From assembly GCF_000807855.2 (NCBI RefSeq), contig NZ_JRYR02000002.1:1331429-1395428 (forward strand): 64,000 nucleotides of DNA, given 5' to 3'. This document shows, piece after piece, positions 41,369 to 49,526 of the stretch. A model generated the notes under the pieces. It saw nothing but the letters and a program-made list of their open reading frames with translations. It did no database searches and was not told the DNA's origin. This stretch comes from Flammeovirga pacifica (GTDB lineage Bacteria; Bacteroidota; Bacteroidia; Cytophagales; Flammeovirgaceae). Both the position numbers and the translations under genes were made by a program. Position 1 is the first letter of the stretch. Each line of letters begins with the position of its first letter.

Positions 41369-43042
41369 TTATTTCTGTGTTTGAGAGTACTGTTCATTAT
41401 ACTGAATAGCTCCTAGATCTGGTTTGCCATTAATAGGGTTTCCTAAGATATCTTCTTTTACCTCTACCCCTATATATAAACCTTTTTTATCTTTTGGAAT
41501 CTCAATAATTTGAATTCCTTTACCCTTAACCAAGTCTTTATTTGTTGGTGCAAAATCTAGTAAATTTCTACCATTTTTGTTCACAAACTTAGGGTCACCT
41601 ATAATAGGCTGTTCGTCTTGGATAGATGCTTCTAAAGGCCAATTACTGGCCTTTAGAAAAAGATTATTTTTGAATACAATATTTTCTATCAATAACTCTC
41701 CTTCTACTTCTGGTTTATATTGATCTCCCAAAACTTGTTTACTTTCTCCCTCAATATAAAATATATTGTTAGCTATTAATGCCCCTTTTGCAGCTCTATC
41801 AATAGCAACTTTAGCCATCTGTCCGTCTTTTACATAAATGGTATTATTGTAGAAATAACTATTGAAAGGACCTTTTCTTTCTTTACCTTTTCCGTTAAAA
41901 CCACTTAACCAGAATATCTTTCCTTCCTGTGAGGCTACACCTTTCTTTTTCACACGGTGACCATCATTAATACTCACATTATAACGATAAGCACAATTAA
42001 AATTGTTACCTAAGATCTCGCAAAAGCCACCTGCGTTATTCTCACTAATATTGTATTGTACAATTACATTAGAACAATTAAAGTCTATATGACAACCTGC
42101 TGAATCAGCTGGACCATGGGCATTTCTAAACTCATTATGTTCAATCAAAACCTTATTACAACCCCAAGTCCAAAGTCCACTACCTCTACCCCACTTTCTT
42201 GAGTCATCATTGTTTCCAGAATAGTTCACACTGTTTTTAGCAACCAAACCATCTTCAACATTACTCATTTGCATGCCAGGTCCGCCAGTTTTAAAAACTA
42301 TGTTATTGGTTAGCTTAAGGTCTTTTATATTTTTATTCGTTCCCGTAATTTTTATTCCAGTATGAGAAACATTGGTCACTTCACAATTATCAATCACTAC
42401 TTTTTCTAAAAGAGCCCCTTTTTTACGTGCAAGAATACGAATACCCCATCCGTACCCTTGAGTACCATTGGGTGTAAATACTTCTCTGTCCCCTCTTTTA
42501 TAACCTTCTTTCATCAAATAAACATCTTCCACTCTAAGGTTAGATAAAGTGATGAAGCCATAACTTCCTTCTTCAGTTATATTTATTAGAACCCCACAAC
42601 GCATTCCATTTTGCTTTTTTTTGGTGAAACTTCCACCATTGGCAGAAATTTTAAGGTTACTTATTTGGATGAATTTAGCGTTTTCTATCAGAATAGCATT
42701 ATCATGTCCTTTCCCATTAATATGAGGTAATTTATCTGACGGACTTGTCTTAGACACATAATTAGTCAACAAGATGGGTTTCCCTTTCTTTCCTACAAGG
42801 CCCTTAAGGTTAATTGTTCCTTTGTATTCTCCACCATTGGCAAAGAAGACTTTATCATTTGCTTTTAGTTGAATGTTACTAAGTTTTGCTAATGTTTTTA
42901 TTGGTGCTGATTTTGATTCACCATCATTCGTATCGTTTCCTCCATGAGCATCAATGTAGATATTAGTTGCCCAAATACTATTTGATGTTACTAAAATTAG
43001 GAAGAAGAGAAATTGAAAAGTTTTATTTAATTTAATTTTCAT
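41369..43042 (-). CDS. Secreted right-handed parallel beta-helix protein (candidate CAZyme)
   Basis: 557 residues, signal peptide ending NSIWA. It begins with the module TNIYIDAHGGNDTNDG typical of secreted beta-helix proteins, then many short coils rich in Asn and Val/Ile (LKLTNNIVFKTGG, KVLIEHNEFRNAHG) characteristic of pectate-lyase-like folds. The central signature HIDFNCSNVIVQYN, then NAGGFCEILGNN, is shared with the plus-strand beta-helix protein at 61612. The fold is that of polysaccharide lyases (PL6-type) and glycoside hydrolases (GH28-, GH82- or GH141-type), but I cannot assign a family. It starts 1 base after the S1_7-like sulfatase stop, so the two are co-translated. It is probably a lyase or hydrolase on the desulfated glycan. 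Confidence 0.82.
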   Translation of the reverse strand: MKIKLNKTFQFLFFLILVTSNSIWATNIYIDAHGGNDTNDGESKSAPIKTLAKLSNIQLKANDKVFFANGGEYKGTINLKGLVGKKGKPILLTNYVSKTSPSDKLPHINGKGHDNAILIENAKFIQISNLKISANGGSFTKKKQNGMRCGVLINITEEGSYGFITLSNLRVEDVYLMKEGYKRGDREVFTPNGTQGYGWGIRILARKKGALLEKVVIDNCEVTNVSHTGIKITGTNKNIKDLKLTNNIVFKTGGPGMQMSNVEDGLVAKNSVNYSGNNDDSRKWGRGSGLWTWGCNKVLIEHNEFRNAHGPADSAGCHIDFNCSNVIVQYNISENNAGGFCEILGNNFNCAYRYNVSINDGHRVKKKGVASQEGKIFWLSGFNGKGKERKGPFNSYFYNNTIYVKDGQMAKVAIDRAAKGALIANNIFYIEGESKQVLGDQYKPEVEGELLIENIVFKNNLFLKASNWPLEASIQDEQPIIGDPKFVNKNGRNLLDFAPTNKDLVKGKGIQIIEIPKDKKGLYIGVEVKEDILGNPINGKPDLGAIQYNEQYSQTQK

Positions 43043-43043
43043 T

Positions 43044-44462
43044 TTATTTCACTTTATTATTTCTGTATACTTTTCTAAATTCTCCTTCCACACTCCAAGG
43101 ATTAACATATTCTTTAATCATTGTTTTTTCGGTTTTCGGAAGGTATTTAGATAATCTATTTATTTCAGGTTTGAAATTTTCATCTTTCGCAAGATTTTTC
43201 CATTCATTTTTATCTTCTGTCAGCATGTAAAGTTCCTCCGTTCCATCAAAATATCTGATGTACCTGTATTGATTGTCCCTAACGGCATAATTACCTTGAC
43301 CCCATGAAGTGATTGCGGGTTGATTTAGTATTGTATTTTTTTCCATCACTAAAGGTAATAAGCTAGTACCGTCTACATATTTAGGTGTTTCGATTTTAGC
43401 TTTATCGGCAATAGTCTTGTATATATTAATAAGGGAAACAGCTTCTTCAATAGTACCGTTATTTTTACCCTTGGGATCATAGATAATAAATGGAACTCTA
43501 GTAGCTCTTTCCCAAAGTGTAAACTTTTTAAAAGCCATTTTCTCACCCATATGATATCCATGATCTGACCAAATAATAACCACTGTATTATCAGCATATT
43601 CGCTTTTTTCTAAAGCATCTAGTACTCTACCAATATTATAATCTGCCCAAGAAATACAGGCTAGATAAGCTTTCCTTACATCCGACCATTTGTTGGCTGC
43701 TCTAAAACGTTTATCCTCTCCGGCTTTTCTTAAACTTTTACCTACTGCAGGTATATCATTTAAATCGTTTTCTAGAATTTCTGGAGGAGTAATTTCATCT
43801 GGTAAGGCATCAAAAAATCTTTTCGGAGCATCAAATGGCAAGTGTGGTTTAACAATTCCGATGGCCAAAAAGAAAGGCTCGTTGTGCTTATCTTTTAAAA
43901 AATCAACTCCATAAGAAGCCACTTCATAATCAGTATTATCTTCTTCTGGTTGTATAGTTGGTCTAAATGACATTTTTGATTTTTTACCCAACTGATAACC
44001 TTCGCCCTCAGCAAAAATTTTCTTGTGTTTTTTTGTTTCTAAGTAATTGGTCCATTCTCTTTCATCATTTTTAGAACCATGATGAATTTTTCCTGCTCCA
44101 TAAGTAATGTAGCCATTCTCCTTTAATAGTCTCGGAAGACTAACATACTCCTTCATTAACTGTTCGTGAATACCCTCATCATAAAATGGATATAAACCCG
44201 AATTGAAAGGCTCTACACCATAAAGTAATGCATTTCTACTTGGAGAACACCCTGGAGCAGAACAATGTGCATTACTAAAATTAGTTCCTTTTTCTGCTAA
44301 GCGATCTAAATTAGGAGTTATTGCTTGAGGATGACCTCCTAAAAAACCAGTCCAGTCATTCATATCATCAATAGCAATGAAAAGAAAATTGGTTTTCTCT
44401 TCTTTATTTTGTGCGAATGATGTTGCAGAAAACATTAATAATAAAAGGAGTATCTTTTTCAT
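43044..44462 (-). CDS. S1_7-like (iduronate-2-sulfatase type) sulfatase
   Basis: 472 residues, signal peptide ending TSFAQ. Motifs are NFLFIAIDDMNDW, canonical CSPSR (Cys72), GKIHHG, KPHLPFDAPKRFF and WSDHGYHMGEKMAFKKFTLW followed by RVPFIIYDP, the arrangement seen in iduronate-2-sulfatase-related S1_7 enzymes. It should be exported to the periplasm and remove sulfate from the imported oligosaccharide. It sits 81 bases downstream of SusD, behind a hairpin at 44498-44523 that may attenuate expression, and is followed 1 base later by the beta-helix gene. The same sulfatase/beta-helix pair occurs at 60184-63078. Confidence 0.92.
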   Translation of the reverse strand: MKKILLLLLMFSATSFAQNKEEKTNFLFIAIDDMNDWTGFLGGHPQAITPNLDRLAEKGTNFSNAHCSAPGCSPSRNALLYGVEPFNSGLYPFYDEGIHEQLMKEYVSLPRLLKENGYITYGAGKIHHGSKNDEREWTNYLETKKHKKIFAEGEGYQLGKKSKMSFRPTIQPEEDNTDYEVASYGVDFLKDKHNEPFFLAIGIVKPHLPFDAPKRFFDALPDEITPPEILENDLNDIPAVGKSLRKAGEDKRFRAANKWSDVRKAYLACISWADYNIGRVLDALEKSEYADNTVVIIWSDHGYHMGEKMAFKKFTLWERATRVPFIIYDPKGKNNGTIEEAVSLINIYKTIADKAKIETPKYVDGTSLLPLVMEKNTILNQPAITSWGQGNYAVRDNQYRYIRYFDGTEELYMLTEDKNEWKNLAKDENFKPEINRLSKYLPKTEKTMIKEYVNPWSVEGEFRKVYRNNKVK

Positions 44463-44483
44463 TTATGCATCAATTAAGTAGTC

Positions 44484-44523
44484 AAAAAAAGTACAAAAGG
44501 GGAAACTATAAATAGCTTCCCCT
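44484..44523 (-). terminator. Hairpin between SusD and sulfatase, possible attenuator
   Basis: AGGGGAA (44498-44504) pairs with TTCCCCT (44517-44523), with CTAT/ATAG-type pairing extending the stem inward. The A-rich flank (44484-44497) yields TTTTGTACTTTTTTT on the minus transcript. It lies inside the presumed operon and could lower expression after SusCD. Confidence 0.6.
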
Positions 44524-44543
44524 AATGTTAATAATATTATGTA

Positions 44544-46214
44544 TTACCAATTATCTTTTTGTCTTAAAGCTGTATTTACATTCAACTCTTGAAGAGGATA
44601 TGGTAACTCATAGTGCTTCGCAGGATTGAAGTTATTAATGGGTCTAGAGATACCTGGGGTTGTCCAATAGTTTGGATCATAATCAGGGTGCGCCTCCATT
44701 GTCTCTTTTAAGAACTGAAGACGTTCTTCCATTTTTTCCCAACGAATTAAATCGTGTTTTCTAATACCTTCAAATGCTAACTCTCTGAATCTTTCATCCA
44801 TTAGCTCAGCAAAAAATGCATCTTTAGAGGCTATTTTTTCTGGATTTGAAAGTTCAATAACTTCCAAGCCTGCTCTTTGTCTTACTTGGTTTAAACACTG
44901 AATAGCAGATGCTGTTGGACCTCCATTTACTTCATTTGCTGCTTCTGCGTACATTAATAATACATCAGAGAATCTCATGATAGGGAAGTTGATAGGAGAT
45001 AAGTTTCTTTCTACAATTGTTTCATTGGTTAAAAGAACATACTCTTCTACAGGATTGTTTTGATCTACATCATCCCAATTAGCTGGTTCCCATCTTCTAA
45101 ATTTACCTGGTGTATATTGAGGTGCAAATAATGTAGGAACACGAGCTACTTTTTGAGCACCTGTATACATAATACCAGGGATATTCCATTGTCTTCTCTT
45201 ATCTTCTCCCTCATATAATCTTGCAAATACTGGAGATACTTGTACCGATCTATGGTTCGTAGATGGATGACCCACTGCTTTATAATCGAACGATAAACCA
45301 TTTCTATTACCTATCGAAGACATACCTGGCATACCAATATCGATATTATTTGAATATGTGATTTCGAATAATGATTCTTGTAAATCGTAAGTACCGCCAA
45401 TGTAATTTAAGAATAACTGTCTATAACCTAAAGAGTCATCTGCTGAAGTTCTTAGTTGATGCCAACCATCTTTATAGATGATGTTATCCAAGTGTACCAT
45501 AGCACTATCAAAGTACTGTGTTTGCTTCATCGGATAAGTAGCCATTTTCAAATAAGCTCTTGATAATAACCCTTCTGCTGCCATCTTATTAGGACGACCA
45601 TGAACATAGCTCGCGTCTTTTGCATGAGGTAAATGCATTGCTGCAAACTTATAATCCTCTTCAATTAATTTGTAAACATCTTCTTGAGAAGATGGTGCTA
45701 ACACATTATCAGATTGAACTGAAGTTGGTTTTACTCTTAGAGGAACTTCATTCCACCAAGTAGCCAAATTTTGATAGGCTAAAGCTCTTAAGAAACGTGC
45801 TTCTGCAATGTAGAAATTGTAAGTTTCTGCATCAAAAGATGTTTTATCTAAGTTCTCTATCAATAAATTAGCATTATGTATTACTTGATACAATGCAGAC
45901 CACGTTTTTTCAACATGTATAGAGTTGGATACATACGTATAAGTAGATACAGGCCAGTTATCATCCCAACCTCTAGAGTAGTATCCTTCATCCGTACCAT
46001 ATTGCATGGACATAGATAAGTTTTCTCCATATAAGTTGCCTCCCATAAATACTGAGAGCATACCAGCTACAGCTAAATCAGCTTTCTTTTCAGTATTGTA
46101 ATAGGTATCTGTTGTCCACTGATTTCTCGGTTCAACATCTAAAAAATTCTGACAAGCAGTCGTCATCCCTAATAAGATAACTGCTACTAATTTTATAATA
46201 TGTTTTTTATTCAT
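44544..46214 (-). CDS. susD: SusD/RagB-family glycan-binding lipoprotein
   Basis: 556 residues with lipobox MTTAC (Cys21), so it is lipid-anchored in the outer membrane facing outward. The N-terminal FLDVEPRNQWTTDTYY and the TPR-like helices (FYIAEARFLRALAYQNLATWW) are family hallmarks, and the C-terminus PINNFNPAKHYELPYPLQEL is the usual RagB/SusD ending. It forms the lid over the SusC channel and binds oligosaccharides before import. It begins 40 bases after the SusC stop, on the same transcript. Sequence alone does not reveal the glycan; the locus suggests a sulfated galactan. Confidence 0.95.
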   Translation of the reverse strand: MNKKHIIKLVAVILLGMTTACQNFLDVEPRNQWTTDTYYNTEKKADLAVAGMLSVFMGGNLYGENLSMSMQYGTDEGYYSRGWDDNWPVSTYTYVSNSIHVEKTWSALYQVIHNANLLIENLDKTSFDAETYNFYIAEARFLRALAYQNLATWWNEVPLRVKPTSVQSDNVLAPSSQEDVYKLIEEDYKFAAMHLPHAKDASYVHGRPNKMAAEGLLSRAYLKMATYPMKQTQYFDSAMVHLDNIIYKDGWHQLRTSADDSLGYRQLFLNYIGGTYDLQESLFEITYSNNIDIGMPGMSSIGNRNGLSFDYKAVGHPSTNHRSVQVSPVFARLYEGEDKRRQWNIPGIMYTGAQKVARVPTLFAPQYTPGKFRRWEPANWDDVDQNNPVEEYVLLTNETIVERNLSPINFPIMRFSDVLLMYAEAANEVNGGPTASAIQCLNQVRQRAGLEVIELSNPEKIASKDAFFAELMDERFRELAFEGIRKHDLIRWEKMEERLQFLKETMEAHPDYDPNYWTTPGISRPINNFNPAKHYELPYPLQELNVNTALRQKDNW

Positions 46215-46254
46215 CTTAAATCTAAATTAAAGTTTGATCTTATTCATCTACTTA

Positions 46255-49200
46255 CTAGAATGTAAGATTAACACTACCCATGTATGTTCTTGATGGAGGG
46301 TATGCTGAGTAATCTAAGTTTGGTGTTAAACCATTACCTGCAATACCAACTTCAGGATCTACACCAGAATAGTTAGTCCATGTATATAAGTTTTGACCTG
46401 TTACAGCGAATGTCATTCCTTTGATCTTCATTTTATTAAGGATCTTCTTAGGAAGGCTATAGCTTAAAGTCAATGTTTTTAATCTAATGAATGACCCGTC
46501 TTCAATAACTCTATCATCAATTTGATTACCAACTCTTGGTGCTCCTAATACCCCTGCATAAGTAGTTGTATTCACATCAGTACTTGTATTGAAAGGAGTC
46601 CACATATCTGCAACACCAGGCATTGTATTGAAGGCTTGTTGCGCCCAAGGTCTGTTCATTTCTACTTTATTACCATTCATCACATCAAAACCGTAAGCCC
46701 ATTGGAACATAAAGTTCAAATTAAAACCTTTGTATGATAATGAGTTAGTAATACCACCGAAGTGTTTAGGAATAGGGTTACCGATAATCACACGATCTTC
46801 TTCGTTAATAACACCATCACCATTTTGATCAACGAATTTTACACCACCTGGAGCAATTTCCGCGTTTCCATTACTTACAACACCATCTTTTAATACATAA
46901 GTTTGTGAAGCGTTATCCCAGTTGAAATCAGCATGTTGATATAAACCATCGTACTGTAAACCATACATCATACCTACAGATTGACCTACACGTGTAATGT
47001 AATTATCTTCTTGGAATCTAGCTCTTGAATAAATTTGTTCTTCACCCTGATTCAATTTCACAACCTCGTTTTGGTTAAATGAAATGTTGAAGTTTGTTGA
47101 CCACTTGAAAGATCCCTTGTGAATGTTTACTGTATTCACTGCAAATTCTAAACCTCTGTTTTGTACCTCTCCTACATTTTGCATTACTCTTTGGAAACCT
47201 GTACTAGTAGCCATAGAAGCATTAAGTAATAAATCTGTAGTATTCTTTTGGTAAACATCTACTACTGCCTCAACTCTGTTATTAAAGAAGCCAAAGTCTA
47301 AACCAAAGTTGATTTGATTTGTAGTCTCCCATCTTAAATCTGGTACTGCAAGATTTGAATGTAGCGAACCTGGAATATATGACATGTTACTACCCCAGTT
47401 ATAACCTGTCCATTTCGAAACTGCAATCGTGTTGAAAGCGGCAAAGTCTCCAATTCTGTTGTTACCAGTTACACCCCAACCACCTCTAAATTTCAAATTA
47501 GAGAATACATTCAAGTCTTTAATAAATGGTTCGTCGCTCATTCTCCAAGCAGCTGCTAAAGATGGGAAGAAACCCCATTTACTACCGTCTTGGAATTTAG
47601 AAGAACCATCTGCACGGAAGTTAGTAGTTAATAAATACTTGTCTTTGAAAGAGTAAGTAAATCTACCAAAGTAAGATAACATTGTATTACCAGTCCAACC
47701 TGAAGTTGCAATAGTTGCTGTAGTTGCAATACCCATATTATCAGTTCCAAAATCGTCTACTGGGAAGTTACCATTCTTGAATGAGTTATTAGAGTAATCA
47801 TAATACGATCCTTCTACACCACCCATTACAGAGATATCATGGTTTTTGAACCTCTTTTTATAAGTTAATGTATTAGAAGAGGCAAGGTTGTTTGATGCAG
47901 CTTGGTTAATTGTACCTTGAATACCTTCTGCTGAATTTTGTCCTGCTCTTGTATTTTCACCATAGAACAACGTTCCTTTAGCTAATGTACCTTGGTAATT
48001 TCCGCTTAATCTTAAAGTTAAATTTTTATGGAATTTATAGATAAAAGCTGCATTACCTCTAAATACATTTTGCTTCCAATCCGACTGTGTATTCTCTAAG
48101 TTCTCTTTAGGAGGATACATTGTTAGGTAATCTGAGTCTGTTGGGTCATAACCACCTGCAACATCAAATTCGTCGTTAATTGGATCTGCAGGTCTAAATC
48201 GAACGGCATCTCTTGCTATACTTGACCATTGGTTCTCTCTAAGAGTAGGCCCCACTCTTTCATTATAAGAATGTAATAAACCTACTGTAAACGTTGCCTT
48301 TTTAGACGCTTTGTGCTCAAATCTTAAGTTATTATTGATCTTTTTAAACCCTGTTGTAATTAATGTACCTTGTTGATCTGTATAATTACCAGAATAGTAA
48401 ACATTCGTCATGTCATTACCTCCACTTACAGATAAGCTATATTTTTGAATTGGTGCATTTCTGTAAATAGAATCTTGCCAATCATGACCATTTTCATTGT
48501 TATATAACTCTTTATCAATCCAAGAATCGTAGAAATTTTTGAATTGTTTCTCTCCAGCAGGAGTTCTTTTCCAGTCGTTACGAGACCATAATTGATTTTC
48601 TCTATATCTAACATACTCATATGGATTCAGTGTTCTAATGTAATCCAATGGCTCTTGCATACCATATGAAGCATTCAACGTTACTTTAGTAGTACCATTG
48701 TTAGATCCATTTTTTGTAGTAATTACAATTACACCATTTGCACCTCTTGAACCATAAATAGCTGTTGAAGATGCATCTTTAAGAACGTTAAATTCTTTGA
48801 TGTCTTCTGTGTTAATAGTAGCAGGGTCAAAATCCGTTAATGGAATACCGTCTACTACATATAACGGTTGGTTAGAACCTGTAATTGAGTTACCACCACG
48901 AATCACAATATTCATTGGGGAACCAGGAGTACCTTCTGCCGAAGTAACTTGCACACCAGCTACACGACCCATTAAGGCTTCATCATAATTAGCTGTTGCC
49001 GTTTGAGATAACTCTTCTGCATTTACCGAAGCTACAGAACCTGTTAAATCTTTCTTCTTAGTTGTACCATAACCGATGACCATTACTTCATCCAGCTGAT
49101 TCAATTCATTCACTAAAGTAACATCTAAAGTACTTTGTGTTGTTACCTTAATAATTTGAGTTTCCATTCCAATAAAAGAGAACTCAATTTGGTCATCTTT

Positions 49201-49392
49201 TACAAGATTGGGAAGTTTATACTTACCATCAAAATCTGTTATTGTACCTGTATTAGTACCAACAATTCTAATATTTACACCAGGTAAAGTATTTCCATCT
49301 ACGTCTTTCACTGTACCACTGATTATTGTTTGTGCACTAACACATACAGGTAACAATAGTAGGATGAATAGACTAAATATATAGTTTTTCAT
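46255..49392 (-). CDS. susC: SusC/RagA-family TonB-dependent outer-membrane transporter
   Basis: 1045 residues: signal peptide (ending CVSAQ), a carboxypeptidase-regulatory-like domain (SGTVKDVDGNTLPGVNIRI, about 25-95), a TonB box and linker (EVMVIGYGTTKKKDLTGS), the plug domain with the SusC signature (IRGGNSITGSNQPLYVVDGI and ANGVIVITTKNG), and a 22-strand barrel ending in the aromatic residue of SVNLTF. It imports oligosaccharides across the outer membrane using TonB energy with SusD as lid. It lies 134 bases after the upstream lipoprotein gene, with a perfect palindrome at 49436-49450 in the gap. It should be induced by the HTCS regulator. Confidence 0.95.
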   Translation of the reverse strand: MKNYIFSLFILLLLPVCVSAQTIISGTVKDVDGNTLPGVNIRIVGTNTGTITDFDGKYKLPNLVKDDQIEFSFIGMETQIIKVTTQSTLDVTLVNELNQLDEVMVIGYGTTKKKDLTGSVASVNAEELSQTATANYDEALMGRVAGVQVTSAEGTPGSPMNIVIRGGNSITGSNQPLYVVDGIPLTDFDPATINTEDIKEFNVLKDASSTAIYGSRGANGVIVITTKNGSNNGTTKVTLNASYGMQEPLDYIRTLNPYEYVRYRENQLWSRNDWKRTPAGEKQFKNFYDSWIDKELYNNENGHDWQDSIYRNAPIQKYSLSVSGGNDMTNVYYSGNYTDQQGTLITTGFKKINNNLRFEHKASKKATFTVGLLHSYNERVGPTLRENQWSSIARDAVRFRPADPINDEFDVAGGYDPTDSDYLTMYPPKENLENTQSDWKQNVFRGNAAFIYKFHKNLTLRLSGNYQGTLAKGTLFYGENTRAGQNSAEGIQGTINQAASNNLASSNTLTYKKRFKNHDISVMGGVEGSYYDYSNNSFKNGNFPVDDFGTDNMGIATTATIATSGWTGNTMLSYFGRFTYSFKDKYLLTTNFRADGSSKFQDGSKWGFFPSLAAAWRMSDEPFIKDLNVFSNLKFRGGWGVTGNNRIGDFAAFNTIAVSKWTGYNWGSNMSYIPGSLHSNLAVPDLRWETTNQINFGLDFGFFNNRVEAVVDVYQKNTTDLLLNASMATSTGFQRVMQNVGEVQNRGLEFAVNTVNIHKGSFKWSTNFNISFNQNEVVKLNQGEEQIYSRARFQEDNYITRVGQSVGMMYGLQYDGLYQHADFNWDNASQTYVLKDGVVSNGNAEIAPGGVKFVDQNGDGVINEEDRVIIGNPIPKHFGGITNSLSYKGFNLNFMFQWAYGFDVMNGNKVEMNRPWAQQAFNTMPGVADMWTPFNTSTDVNTTTYAGVLGAPRVGNQIDDRVIEDGSFIRLKTLTLSYSLPKKILNKMKIKGMTFAVTGQNLYTWTNYSGVDPEVGIAGNGLTPNLDYSAYPPSRTYMGSVNLTF

Positions 49393-49435
49393 TTGATTCT
49401 TTTTTGAAGTTTAAAAAAGTAACTGACCACCTGGC

Positions 49436-49450
49436 GAGGGAAGGTCCCTC
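49436..49450. promoter_or_regulatory. Palindromic hairpin upstream of SusC
   Basis: GAGGGA (49436-49441), loop AGG, TCCCTC (49445-49450), a perfect 6-bp GC-rich stem in an AT-rich leader, 44 bases before the SusC start codon and followed on the minus strand by a TTTTTT run nearer the start. It could be an attenuator, a translational control element or a processing site. Confidence 0.4.
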
Positions 49451-49526
49451 ACCATTTTTATTGTAGTCTACTTAATAATGATTAGATCAATTATTATAAT
49501 ATCAGTTACAAGTTGTCACTAGAAGA

